Shown: piece after piece, positions 10,948-22,661 of the stretch
Layout of the letters: each line of letters opens with the position of its first letter
Numbering within the stretch: position 1 is the first letter of the stretch
From: Artemia franciscana
Taxonomy: Eukaryota; Arthropoda; Branchiopoda; Anostraca; Artemiidae
Assembly: GCF_032884065.1 (NCBI RefSeq)
Contig: NW_027062649.1
Coordinates: 2,153,355 to 2,217,354, forward strand
Reading direction: 5' to 3'
Length of the DNA stretch: 64,000 nucleotides
Made by a program: the position numbers and the translations under genes
The notes under the pieces: model-generated
What the model saw: the letters and a program-made list of their open reading frames with translations, nothing else
What the model was told of the DNA's origin: nothing
Databases searched by the model: none

Positions 10948-11178
10948 TTGTCTGAACACCCTTCTGGTTTCTGGTGTTTTTCTTATCTGGACACCCTTCT
11001 GGTTTCTGGTGTCTTCCTTATCTGGATACACTTCTGGTTTCTGGTGTCTTGCTTATCTTGATAGCCTTCTGGTGTCTTGCTTATATGGACACCCTTCTGA
11101 CTTCTGGTGTCTTGCTTATCTGGACACCCTTCTGGTTTCTGGTGACTTGCTTATCTTGGCCTTTCTGGACGCCTTTCT
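10948..11178 (+). repeat. Minisatellite, ~35-bp unit, 6-7 copies
   Basis: Units read CTTATCTGGACACCCTTCTG then GTTTCTGGTGTCTTG with small deletions. Two overlapping open frames (10974-11222 and 11009-11197) come from the unit and are not genes. Confidence 0.9.
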
Positions 11179-11845
11179 GGAATCAGAATCATGCTAGGAT
11201 CAATAATTTTCCTAGTCTCTAGGCGAGGGGTAAGACCCTATCCCCTTTTAGGCCGATTTTTTTTACAGTTTTCTTTTATTTAGTCTTTCGCTGATTGGTT
11301 TTGAAATCAACACTCGGTGTTCAAGGGAAATTTAATAGGAAGGCAGGCTTCTAAAAAATTAAGGTTTCTAAAATGTTTCCATAAATTTAGTTAAAAACAA
11401 TAGACAAACATAGCACATTGAGTTCCAATAATATTCACGCTAGGATTGGAAATTTTTATATCTTGGAGGGCTCAAGTCATTTTCTAGTTGTCAAAGCCCT
11501 ATCCCCGTCCTCAGAGTTTCGTCATATAGACCTTGTCCGTTTATATAGACAGGCTTTAAGAAAATTACGCATACAGAAGATCAGAAGAAGAAGAAACTTA
11601 AATCAGTCTTTAATTAAATTAGTTCTTATCATCAATTTACATAAAAAAAAGTATTATATATGTCCAATTTTAATCTCTCTTAAAATTTTCGACCAAATTT
11701 TTCAAATTCCAGGGCCTGAAAAAATCCTTTAGACAATGAACGTGATTTTGTTAAAGAATAATCCTGCAGTCGGGTTAGATTCAGTTGAACAATATCATAA
11801 GTGCTTTTTGTAATTTCCTTCATATTTAACCAGCCATTTCCGTGT
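11179..11845. other. No gene recognised
   Basis: Contains two loosely similar blocks (ATGCTAGGATCAATAATTTT near 11190 and ACGCTAGGATTGGAAATTTT near 11438), each followed by a CCCTATCCCC motif, so an old duplication is likely. The 104-codon frame at 11418-11732 has no ATG start and no known domain. Confidence 0.4.
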
Positions 11846-12404
11846 TAACAAACACCAAAAAAAATAAGAAGAACAATAGGGAATTTCTCAAGACAGTGGG
11901 AAACAAATTAGAATGAATATTTCGGCCCTATTTCCAAGGGCCGTCCTCAGCAATACAAAAATATATAAGAAGAAAAAACTTACAACAGGATAGAATCAAT
12001 AAAACTAAAATGAAAAATTTTTCAAAAAAGTCCCAGCATCCTTACCTCAGCGAAGTTCAACCAGGACTGATAAATAAATTGTGATGAAACGAGGCTATTC
12101 ATTGAAATGAAAGAGAATGATTTAAAAATCAGATTTTTAATGTCAGCCTTGCTTTTTTGGCTGCTGATCTCATAGGTCTATTTGTGACAGGCTGTGTGTT
12201 AATATCTATTGGTTTTTTATAATATTTCGTAAGGTTCGTAAATTTTTCATTTTAGTTATGTTGATTTTATCCTGTTGTAAGTTTTTTCTTCTTATATATT
12301 TTTGTATTGCTGAGGACGGCCCTTGGAAATAGGGCCGATTCATTCTAATTTGTTTCCCGCTGTCTTGAGAAATTCCCTATTGTTCTTCTTGTTTTTGGTG
12401 TTTG
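11846..12404. mobile_element. Foldback element with ~165-bp inverted arms
   Basis: The left arm (about 11846-12020) and right arm (about 12238-12404) are inverted copies: AACAATAGGGAATTTCTCAA versus TTGAGAAATTCCCTATTGTT, and AAGGGCCGTCCTCAGCAATA versus TATTGCTGAGGACGGCCCTT. About 215 bp separates the arms and there is no transposase. A relative lies at 31879-32264, and both share the right flank ATGGAAAGRCAGTGKGGTCT and TCGTCGCTATTTA. It is a non-autonomous foldback or MITE-like element. Confidence 0.88.
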
Positions 12405-12439
12405 TGATGGAAAGGCAGTGTGGTCTTCGTCGCTATTTA

Positions 12440-12780
12440 CATTTCCTTGTTAGTTTCTATTTTGCATCCATTTATATTCTTTTTAATTAGGTTAGAAACG
12501 AATAGGAAAAAGAGAAAATAACAGATTTTCAATTTTAGTCTTTGTAGAACTGGCCTTAAAAGCTATTTTATCCTTTTGACTGCACTCCTGCATTTATTGT
12601 GTTTTGTTTTTGTTTGACATCCCTTAGTATTTTCTAAAGGATTTACCTTAATGTTTCTAGCCTTTTTGGAGACTCAGAATAAACTTACCACTTTATATAT
12701 AAACAAAGAGCAACTTATGTAACGTACAAAACTTGCTCCTGGTGTTGTGGGGGTTGTGTCATCCCTGGAAGAATAGTTAT
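12440..12780. other. No gene recognised
   Basis: AT-rich sequence between the foldback element and a decayed repeat block; nothing supported. Confidence 0.35.
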
Positions 12781-14330
12781 TTGGCTTTCTGACTATTTTG
12801 AACTAGAGGGCTATGCCAAAACTTTGATCAGATGTCTTTGGGGACATTGCATCTAAAAAGGGCGTGGAAGGGGGGGCTGGTTGTCCTCCCACCTTTTTCA
12901 ACATCTCCCTCGGAACGAAAGTTTAAACTTAATACCTTTACCTGTTCTCCAGATATTGCAAATACAGTCCTTTTGAAAAACTGGATGCACTTAGTATCTT
13001 TTGACCTTGTTAAGCATGTCCCTTAATATTCCAGAAGTTTCAGTTTAATAAACTCAACCTTTTGGAACACAATGAGAATCAGACATTCCTCCTTTTGCTT
13101 AAAGACAACTCCTGTAATTGGAAAAAAAAATTGTATAATTTACATTCCTTGCCCTTGGGCTCTGGGGGGCATTACATTCCAGGAGGTATAGTTACTAGAG
13201 CTTTTTCCTATTTTGAACAGTCAATTTTTCAAAATTTTTATCAGTGTTGAGGGGAGGGGGCATCTAAAAGGGAAACTGAAGGGGTGCATTCCTCCAATGA
13301 CTTTTCAACATCCCCCGTTCCTTAGATATTGGTGATATGCCCTTTTGCTAACCAGTATACACATAGAATGTTTTGATTATGTTCGGCATTCCTCTTCGAA
13401 GATATAAAGGGTCATGTCATTCCCATGCGCATAATCATTTTACCTTTAGACTATTTTGAACAAGATGGCTATTTCAAAATTTTTGTTGAATTTTTTCGGG
13501 GATAGGGGAGTGAAAAAGAGCGTAGGAAGGGGCTGGTAGCCCTCCAACCGCTTCAAAATCCCTCAACACGCCCTGAAAGTTTCAGCTTAATACCTCAGTC
13601 GCTCTTAAGATATTGCAGGTCCGCTTTGATACCTTTTGACTAGTTTGAACGAATGTTAGTTACAAAATTTTGACCATTCTTGAAGAGAGGGGGTGCATAA
13701 AAATGACAAGAAGGGGGGAATGGTTGCCCTCCAATCTTTCTTAAATATCCCATCAACATGCATTGAAAATTTCTACCTAATACTCTCAGCCGTTCCTTAG
13801 ATATTGCTGATATTCCTTTTTCACAACTGGCAAGGATAAAGTGTCTTTTGATTATGTTTTGTATCCCTCTCAACATTTCCTTTTCACTGTAATGCTCTAA
13901 GCTTTTTTGGAGATCCAGGATCAATCTCATCAGTTTCGGATGAAGCTATTTAAAAATTTTGATCTGATCCGTTTGGGTGAAAGGTGTATGTTTAGGGGGG
14001 TGCCCTCCAGTCACATTTGACTCTTAAAAGAGAACTCGAACTTTCGGTTTCCAATCAAATGAGCCACCTTCAAAGTTTATGCTACCACCCCTACCACAAA
14101 AACCTTATTTGCTAGCAATAAGGAACTTGGATGTTTTACAAGTTGTCCCGGGCTGTGAGTAGTTTTTTCAAGCTTGGAGGCATAGTTATTTGAAATTCAG
14201 ACTATCTTGAACAAAATGGTGATATCAAAATTTGATCGGAAGCATTTGGGAAAAGAGGGCGTGGAGCTAGTTCTCCTTTGATTATTTTTGACTCTTAAAA
14301 AGGGCATCAGAACTTCCGATTTTCAATTGA
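12780..14330 (+). repeat. Decayed, tandemly arranged relatives of repeat family B
   Basis: Recurring blocks of the form GACTATTTTGAACAAGATGG...TCAAAATTTTGATC, then a G-rich stretch, then GCCCTCCAA and ACTCTTAAAAAGGGC occur near 12796, 13207, 13449, 13640 and 14204. The order is the same as in the better-preserved family B copies at 19726, 31145 and 35370, but divergence is high and phrases such as CTTAAGATATTGCAGGTC occur only here. No conserved frame. Confidence 0.6.
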
Positions 14331-16300
14331 ATTAGCCCCTTTTGAAATATATACGATCACCCCTCCATATGAAATTTCTCTGGGGAAAAAATAATAAATA
14401 GTAAAATATTGAAGCCTTATGGCTTTTTGCAATTGGCAACGCTATAGCATTGTCTCTAGAAGATAAGAATTATATTTTTAACTACACCTCCTTTCCTTGG
14501 CAAATGCAAGTCAGCCTTCTATTCTTTTTGGCTTCTGGGACATAACTTATGTCTGAATTAAAAGGAAAAATTTGATCAAAGTGGAATCCCCAGCCGCCTC
14601 CCCCCAGCAACGATGACCAGCGTAATTGCCTCTCCCCTTCTTTGAACGGGTCTGTTCCTATTCATATGCTGTTCAAATATCTCATAATATATTTTGCCTC
14701 CAACGGCGTCAGTGAACCGTTTTAATGGGAACAATGTTACGATTTCCTTTTTCTGCTATCTATGAGCCATTTCCCGTTAAAACAAAAAAACATCAAAGAG
14801 AACCAAATGTTAGGCTTTCTATGGAGGGCAAATGCAATGGTTAGTAACACAATACTGGAGTTCATGACTACCGTCCTAGGTAGTTAAAAGGGGCAATTGT
14901 TTGACAGTGTATTTGATTTCTTTACTATTACTGAAATATACCACAATTCACTCAAATTCACAATTAATGGTGTTCTAGCTTTTGTTCTTTAAGGGGATAC
15001 ATATTTAAATCTATTACCGATCGTTCCCACATACTGTCGGTCGTAGAAAGTTGTTGTAGATTTGCGGATCCCGCAGATTTTTTTTTTTGTAATTTTGCGG
15101 GAAAATGCAAATCCGCATGCGTTGAAATATTTCATTTAGCAGATTTTGGATGGTTTGATTTTTAAGCTGACTAAAGAGACATCTGAAACAAAGAGATAGT
15201 GATTTTCGCAATCAATTTGAAATAATACTGCAAGCTATCATTCATGTTCATTAAATAGGCCTAGTCCTTAATTTTGAGTAGAGACTATAGTATCTTAAAT
15301 ACTTCGAAGGTAAAAAAGTTACTATGAGTATTATAAACGGGTGGGACATTCTTGAAAAATTTATAAGTGTTTTGTTGACCTGAGGTAAACTAGAGGATAT
15401 TGGCCACTAAGACATCTAGGCCTAGGGATTGTTTCGGTGACCCTCTTGTGTGAGGCAGGGGTGTAATTATCATTCAATTCCCTAATCAGCTCATTTTCTA
15501 GGTAGGCCTAAAATGGAGGCTAGGCTAAGGTAAGACCACCAGTAAGCTTACTCATGGAGAGATATCCTTATTAAACAGTAGGTTGGCCAATTGCCTAGAG
15601 AACTAACTGGAGAGGAGGAAACTTGGCAAGAAAAACACAATTTTTATCTGTGTCTTATAGCTATCACACTCAAGTTCTGTCAAGAAGGGAAGTTTGGTCA
15701 ATGCTAACAAGAAAAGACAATATAGGACAATGAAAATAGGCCTATAATACTTTATTAACAAAATTATGAAAACTAAACCTTAGAAATATGTGCCCAGAAT
15801 GCAGAAGGTCACTAAGAATCACATTGAAATGAGCTCAGCCTTCTGTTGTTGTTGCCACCTGCCACATTTACCTTGCTAGGTATGATTTTAAATGATGTGG
15901 TTAGGTCATTGTATTCTGGGAAAGTCTATTTGCCTTTTCTTCAGTCCTAGGCAAATGCCAATTTGTCTTTTTAATATCCATGGTCAGGCACTATTTCCTG
16001 CCTACACAATTCACAAACCAAATGATTTTCATCCCATGGTCTGAAAAACTGGTTGCTTTATTGGCATGCACCACTTCTCAACTGAACTTGACTAGGGTTG
16101 CTATAAGACACAAGTACCCAATTTTTACTTCAGAATGTACAGAATAGCCTAATCATAGTTAACACATCTACATGCAGCCTTACTATAGATGCTAGATTTT
16201 TCCACCATCTGAGGGACTGTTACTTAGCCTCATACTATGTTCATATTTTAAGCATTTAACTTGGTTGATTACAACACTCTAATTCATTTATCACTGAAAA
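14331..16300. other. Gene-free stretch with one repeat A fragment
   Basis: At 14845-14930 there is a piece matching the end of repeat A at 5510-5595 (AACACAATACTGGAGTTCAT and AGTTAAAAGGGGCAATTGTT). The rest is AT-rich without recognisable exons. Confidence 0.5.
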
Positions 16301-16329
16301 AATATGAATTAGACCCTCTGTTACTAACT

Positions 16330-16990
16330 TTTATGTATATTTTCTTTCAAATAGATCCTAAGCTGCAAAATCAAAAATATTCTCTCTGAACCCCTTCCTA
16401 ATTAGCATGGAATTCCTCAAGAAAGCATGTTAGGACTACTCTTATATGTAGTATTGACTAATGAAATTGGTAAGATTCCCCCAAAGATATTAATATGTAG
16501 ATGACCTGCTGATCCTTGAAGTATGTCACAGAACTATCAAAAATGACTCCATCAAAATCCTACCCATGTTTTGGATAAAGCTAAGAATTTACACATGAAA
16601 TTAAATTCCACTAAGTCAAATATAATGACAAAAACTTTAAAATTCTTGAAATTCCTTCCTGTTTTCTTAGACCCTATTCTACCCACAATGTAGATGAAAC
16701 ATGTTAAACTCCTTGGTGTCACAAACTTCTAATAAACTTAAGTAGGACATATAGATTTCAAGAATTCTGGACTTTCCAGACAAAGGATAGTCAAAACTTT
16801 TTTTTTTAAGTGGATTAAACTGGTAGATTAAATTGAAATTGCCAAATGGTGATTCACTGTGAACTACAAAGAAATCTTGGCTGGCCCATTAAAGCTGAGA
16901 GAAAGTGGCCATTCTAGACAGAATTTATAGAACCTATATCACATTATTATATCACAAATTATATTATAGAGACCCAGGTCACACAATTAA
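16330..16990 (+). pseudogene. Decayed non-LTR reverse transcriptase fragment
   Basis: Translation across several frames gives RT landmarks in order: NILSEPL, then GIPQESMLGLLLY (the family motif is GIPQGSVLGPLLF), then TNEIG, PKILICR and a broken position where Y-A-D-D would be expected (CRXPADP), then LNSTKSNIMT and HVKLLGVT, and finally FYRTYITLLY-like sequence near 16930. Stops and frameshifts interrupt every part, so the copy is dead. The order matches the palm and thumb part of LINE-type RTs. No ends could be fixed; the limits given are those of visible similarity. Confidence 0.65.
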
Positions 16991-18500
16991 GTCTCATATG
17001 GTTTTTCAATTTCGTTCCTATACTTGAGGCATTTTTTTCAGTTTTTTGCTTTCATTATATGAATAGTGTTTTATACATTTACACATTTAAAAAGTTGAAG
17101 GGAAACAAAGTAAAAAAGAATAGGCATATTGAGTATACCAGGATCCACCCACCTCCCATGTATTTCAACACATGTCAAATTGGGTTATGACTTGCATTGA
17201 AAACAGGTAACTTTTTTGTTCTATTGAATTTGTAGGTGAAAACAATCCAATTTGAGAAAATTGGAGTTTTGTACCCTTTTCTTATAAAACTTCAAAGTTC
17301 TAATCAAACAGATTTGTAGAAATTTCTACTACATACTGAGACCCTTTTCAAACCAAAAGTCTTTAAATTTAGCCTTCTGGAGTAGAAAAAGTGTTTTTTT
17401 TTTACATAAACTGTCAAAGCATTGGTACCCTTACCCTACTTGGACAAGACTTGTTAAATCATAACCCCTTGGCAAATGTACAAATATGTGGCAAATGTAC
17501 CTAACTGTGGCTTGTTCTCTAACACTGATTGTTTGAGCTGTATTGGTGAATTCTTTTCAGGGAAATAAAAAATACAGAAATTTAATAAGAAAATTGTCTC
17601 CTAATTGGTGTTACTTACTAGGCTTATCTTGTAGACAGAAATTAAACTTGACTGATTTGTTAAAAGTATTTCAGGGCAAAAAAACAGGGAAAAGTAGAGA
17701 AGGGCAATGTTTCACTAACTGAAAAAGGCATTGATCTTGGTGAATGAGACTTTCAGGACTAGACTTTCAACCCCAAATTTTGCCTGGTGTAGTATTTTCT
17801 AGTTCTTATGTGCTCCCTATCTCTCTCAAGCACATTGACTTAATGATCATGAAAAGTGTTGGGCTAGGCAAATGAAACTTTAATTAAGAAACCTAAATGC
17901 AAAAATAAGATGCCCAGGATGGTTTTTGAAGCTCCTAACTCTATTCCTCACATTCTTATATGACTAGAAAAATTCTACAAAAATACATTATATAAAAAAA
18001 GTCCTTATTTTCCTAGCTCAAATCCTGTATACTGGTTTGGCAAAGCCTACATATCAAAAGTTCCTGACTCATATCCAAATTTTAAATGTTTTTTTTTTCT
18101 GTATTGAGACAGGTAGTAAACCTGTCAAAGAATTTTGCCAGCCTTATGAGTAGGAAAGCGCTGGAGTTAGGGACAAGGTTATGCCTTTCCAGGCCAAAAA
18201 CTTTGATTTATATTCATTCTTAAAAGATTCATTCACTTGCACTAGAATCTCTGAGGCAGTGATAAAGCTACCACTTTGACCTTTGCAAACACTATTAAGA
18301 AAATTTAGTGCATACTGTTAATAAAGCCTCTTTGTGTGCAAAGTTTTTTTCTTTGTGAAATCCTTTGTCTTAAGACATTTTTTCTCTGTGTGACAATTTA
18401 TTTTGTCTTTTGACAATTTTATTGTCAGAGGGAATTATTGCTCCTACCTGGTGGAAATACCAAAATGAATTATTAGTTTCTTCTTTGGGTGCAAAGTTTT
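16991..18500. other. AT-rich, unrecognised
   Basis: No exon, repeat boundary or RNA gene supported. The block near 18340-18470 (CTTTGTGAAATCCTTTGTCT, TTTATTGTCAGAGGGAATTA) reappears loosely at 20390-20470, indicating an old repeat pair. Confidence 0.4.
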
Positions 18501-18504
18501 TATG

Positions 18505-18960
18505 GCACTTGGTATTTACCAAGTGACATATAGTGATTGCAATTTCTGTCTGTCTGTTGGTCCTGGTTTTGCTAGTTTGGGCACTTCCAGATAAGCTAGG
18601 ACAATGAAATTGGCTGGCGTATCAGGGACCAGACCAGATTAAATTAGAAATAGTCTCCTCCCCGATTTGACCATCTAGGGGGGGGGGGCAAGTAAACGAG
18701 ATAAATGAGAAGAATTTTACTTGCCAATAAAACAAATGATGGTTCTTCTTAAGCATGGCTTAAGAAGTACGATTGCTGAAAGTTGGCTGGCGTATCAGGG
18801 ACTGGACCAGATTAAATTAGGAATAGTTGCTTCCTTGATTCGACCATTTGAGGGTTGGGGGTGGAAGGATAGTTAATTTGGAAAAATTAGGAAAATGAGG
18901 TATTTTGAACTTACAATGGGTTATTGGACCGGAATGAAATTTGATATTTAGAAGGACCTT
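18505..18960 (+). repeat. Repeat with terminal palindrome and a ~171-bp internal duplication
   Basis: It starts near CACTTGGTATTTACCAAGTG, a perfect inverted repeat. TTGGCTGGCGTATCAGGGAC occurs at about 18611 and again at about 18783, each followed by CCAGATTAAATTAGRAATAG and GGGG-rich sequence. No coding potential. Confidence 0.7.
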
Positions 18961-19137
18961 GTGTCTCAGAGTTCTTATTTCAAATCCCACACAGATCTGG
19001 TGACATTGGGGGAGTTGGAGAGGGAAACCAGAAATCTTGGAAAACGCTTAGAATGGAGAGATCATGATAAGACTTGGTGGGACAAACGCTTCAATACTGA
19101 ACAAGAAGGGACTACAGGAACACTCTATTGCAAGTTT

Positions 19138-20290
19138 ATTAAATAAAAAACATCAAGTTTTTTAAACTGAAAGTAAAGAGCAATATTAAAACTAAAAACA
19201 ATTAAAAATATACATAACTTACGAATTAACTTGCATAAGGAACTTCCATATTCGTATATTTTTACTACATATATGAGGGGGTTCGAATGACAAAGAATCA
19301 CAAAGGCCATTGAAGAAATAGTTTAAATTACTAAAAATACTTAAGCGTAAAGAACGACGTATTAGGAGGAGGTGTACCCCTCATATGCGTAATAATTTCT
19401 GTTCGTTTTAAGTTTTAATGCTGCTCCTTACTTTCAGTTGAAAAAAACTTTTTCATATTTATTTTTCATTTTTTTAAATGTTAGAAAATCATGCGCCCCT
19501 TCATGGAAATTTTCTTCCCCCATGACAAATTCCTCCGTGGAAAGTGCTCCCCACATAACCCCCTCCCCCAAACCAAAAAAAAACTCTTGAAAACGTCTGT
19601 ACACTTCAAAATAACCATTATTATATGTAAACACTGGTCAAAGTTTGTAACTTGCAGTCCCTCCCATGGGGACTGTGGGGGAGTAAGTCGTCCCCAAAGG
19701 CATAGTTATCAGGTTTTTCGACTGTTCTGAATAAAATGACTATCTCAGAATTTTGATCTGGTGATTTTGGGAAAAAATTAGTGTGTGAGGGGGCCTAGAA
19801 GCCCTCCAATTTTTTTGGTGACTTAAAAAGGGCAGTAGAACTTTTAATTTCTGTCAGAATGGGCCCTCTCGCAACATTCTAGGACCACTGGGTCGATACG
19901 ATAACCCCTGGGAAAAAGAAAACAAAGAAACACGTATCCATGATCTGTCTTGTGGCAAAAAATGAAAAATTCCACATTTTTGTAGATAAGAGCTTGAAAC
20001 TTCTACTGTAGGGCTCTCTGATTTGCTGAATCTGATGATGTGATTTTTGTTAAGATTCTATCACTTTTAAGGGGTGTTTCCCCCTATTTTTGTAAATAAG
20101 GCAAATTTTCTCAGGGTCGTAACTTTTGATGGGGAAAACTAAACTTGATGAAATTTATATGTTTAAAATCAGCATTAAAATGTGATTCTTTTGATTCGAC
20201 TATTGGAATCAAAATGCCGTCTTTTAGAGTTTCGGTTACTATTGAGCCAGGTTGCTCCTTACTACAGTTTGTTACCATGAACTGTTTGAT
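19138..20290 (+). repeat. Repeat family B, copy 1
   Basis: The left edge is ATTAAATAAAAAACATCAAG and the right edge is AACTGTTTGAT, directly after the near-palindrome CAGTTTGTTACCATGAACTG. Internal landmarks shared with other copies are CCCCTCATATGCGTAATAAT, AAATTTTCTTCCCCCATGA, CAAAGTTTGTAACTTGCAG, ATTTTGATCTGGTGATTT, GGGTCGATACGATAACCC and TCAGCATTAAAATG. The copy is shorter than that at 30.0-31.7 kb because part of the left region is missing. No open frame is shared between copies, so it is non-autonomous. Confidence 0.85.
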
Positions 20291-21669
20291 TGCCAATAAA
20301 CAAAGAACAGTAAAATCGATAACTCTATTCCCAAGTCTAATTTTTGGTTTTTACCTCGTCACAAGTGCCATATGAGCTCTTGGCTCCTGTTTCTTTGTGA
20401 AATGTTTTGTCTTTGTGACAATGTTATTGTCCAAGGGAATCATTGCTCTTACATGCTAGGTATGCCCAAATAAACTATAAATCTAATATTTTGTACAATA
20501 ATATGTTTTTCCTGAGGAGAGAGTTCATATCCTTAAATATTCCCCCTCTATAGGGGAAATAGTTTGTTGATTTGCATGTATAGTTATGTTGATTTATCAT
20601 AGAAAAACTAATATCTGCATACCATACTGAACATATAAGGTAGATCTTACTTTTCACTAACCAGCCTTTTTCTTGCTCAGCTTTTTTTTTTAAGTTCAGT
20701 TGAAAAGCTCTTTTTCTTATAAGAAGAACCCTTTCTCTGCCAATTCCTGTATTTAATAAAAATAATCTTCTCTTGATTCACTGTCAGGGAATGGTTTTAT
20801 TTTCTCTCTGACTGTTAAGTAACTCTTGAATCCAGACTATTTTCCCAGCATTCTGAGAATTTCAAGCTGGTTCACTGCTAAGGGCCATATTAAACATACT
20901 CACATAAACAATGGGAGTTGGACATACCCCCTGCAGCCCCATGATCAAGTACCCTAAATTAAACGAGTAATTCGTTCCTCATACACATTTTTGTAGAAGA
21001 GATTGGCATGCTGCAGGGGCGTTAGTTAGGGGGATAGGGAAATTGCCACTTTATATTTAGAAAAATACTTTTTCATATTTTCATTGAAAAGACATAAAAT
21101 GCATCAAAACTGCCCCTCTTCCCCCGAGATTTTTTAAAATATGTATTTCTGAATCTGTTTATTAAAAATTCAAAAAAAAATCTTTGCCTCCCCCCTCTTC
21201 TCATCTAAGTTTTCAGGAATTGGTGCCCCTTGTATGTTGGACCATGTTGACATTGAAATTGTGTATCCAGAATTTAAATCTTTATGATTGGAGATACAAA
21301 TTAGGTCCATGAACTCCTGGCAAAATTGAAGCTCTTTTTTGTATTGCATAAACCTTGCTTAACATGATGGTTGGGTTGACTTAACCACAATATTGCATTC
21401 TTTTTTTTATTTTATTTGTGGTTTTACTCCCCATGTATAAATTCCTGCAGATTTCCTTTCTTTGCTCTCTCCTAAAAATAGTATCTGTTGTTTTTCTGAA
21501 TAATTCCACAGTCTTTTTTTTCTCTGACCATATTATTTTGTTCATTGCTTTATCTAATTTTTTAGTCTGAGTTAGCTTGCAGTCATGGTTTTAAGTATTT
21601 TGTTTGTTGAAAAAGATATCATACAATGGGGAGGAAGGATGAGAGAGAGAGAAAGGTTTATTTAAAACA
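20291..21669. other. No gene recognised
   Basis: AT-rich, with long T and pyrimidine tracts. A GAGAGAGAGA stretch occurs near 21640, next to the retrotransposon fragment that follows. Confidence 0.4.
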
Positions 21670-22095
21670 ACAACCGTAGCTCAAATGGCTAATTTGATGT
21701 TGAAATACAAAACATGTTATTATGCACCATTATATAATGACTTAAAAAAGGGACGAAAGAGTTCTGGTAGCGGTTTGTCCAAGTACGCACAGGCACAAGT
21801 TTTAGCTTCTGTCTTGTATGGCTGACTGTAGGGGCTTCTGGAGGTAAAATGTCATGATGAGCAGCGTTAGACAGCAGCATTTTGCCAAACCTCAGGATAA
21901 GGTCACCCAAATTGGAGTTCCAAACTTTGGACTTCAAGGGTTGCTAGGGCATTGTGGTAGGAAATGTATTTATTACTTAGAATGATCCTGGTTGCCTGTT
22001 TTTGGACTGGTTCTAGTTCCTTCATTAGATAGGCAGTTCTTAATAGTGACGGGCTCCAGACAGGACAGTCGCATTCAAGTCTCGGGTGTACATAG
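21670..22095 (-). pseudogene. C-terminal fragment of a non-LTR retrotransposon reverse transcriptase
   Basis: Reading leftwards from 22095 the minus strand encodes CPVWSPSLL, then LEPVQKQATRIIL, SYHNALATLEVQSLEL and, after a frameshift near 21935, SHTRQKLKLVPVRTWTNRY and SFVPFLSHY. This is the typical LINE RT C-terminal order: the 'PVWSP' strand, the LE-x-VQ-x-x-ATR helix, and a closing R-T-x-x-N-R-F/Y-x-x-S-F-x-P segment. The reverse transcriptase core is absent, as expected for a 5'-truncated copy. It abuts a fragment of a different LINE on the opposite strand. Confidence 0.8.
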
Positions 22096-22129
22096 AAGAG
22101 GTATGCCCGAAAAAGACTGTGGACGTTGC

Positions 22130-22290
22130 ACCCGAAGCGATTTAAGGGAAAATAGAACTTCTTGGGAGGGTGGCTTTGACCCTCCCAAGAGGGAGGCTTT
22201 GAATAGATTGGGATGGAGGAGAAGCGGGCGTTGCTGTGTTTGCCTCAAGTGCCTTGGTGATGCAGTGAGTAGTTAGTACTAGTAATATAA
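22130..22290 (+). pseudogene. 3' end of a second LINE family
   Basis: GATTTAAGGGAAAATAGAAC, CTTCTTGGGAGGGTGG and AGGCTTTGAATAGATTGGGA match the 3' end of the element at 45964-46420, including the closing GATGCAGTGAGTAGTTAGTA. The peptide ends SWEGG...REALNRLGWRRSG. A short CCTCCCAAGAGGG insertion and loss of upstream sequence break the frame. Confidence 0.75.
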
Positions 22291-22535
22291 TACCTTTTTT
22301 GGTAAATCTCTGCTTTCTATGACAGTCTTTGTTTCACATTTAATCTATTGAGCAAGTAAAATCAAAACTAACTTATTGGAGTTCTTTTTTTTAGAAAAGT
22401 CTCTAAGAGATGGGTATAGAAATGGCAAGGCAAAAAGATAGACATTGAAACGAATGCCGTTAAACCCTCGACACCTGGCACTAAACATGACAATAGTTTG
22501 ACTGATTCAGTTTCCACTTCAGTGTGCCCCTGACA

Positions 22536-22661
22536 ATGAGTCTGTGTGGATATAGCTTGCGAATACGTTTTTTTGCCTTCCTATGTATTGGACTCTCTGT
22601 CCTGGGTATCCTGATTGGCTCTTATTGTGGTGACAGATATTGCTCCAGAACTGATTTAAAG
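22536..22661 (+). CDS. Hs6st: Hs6st exon 1: start codon and signal anchor
   Basis: ATG at 22536 has A at -3 (GACAATGAG) and opens 42 codons ending at AAG before donor GTATGT. The peptide has a short basic N-terminus (MSLCGYSLRIR), then about 20 hydrophobic residues (FFAFLCIGLSVLGILIGSYC), then polar residues. This is the plan of a type II Golgi membrane protein. The exon ends in phase 0 and the next exon begins in phase 0. HS6STs need such an anchor and exon 2 has none, which supports the link across a 10.9-kb intron. It could instead belong to another type II protein, or a further small exon could lie between. TTTCCACTTCAG just upstream (22510-22521) could be the acceptor of a 5'UTR intron. 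Confidence 0.65.
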
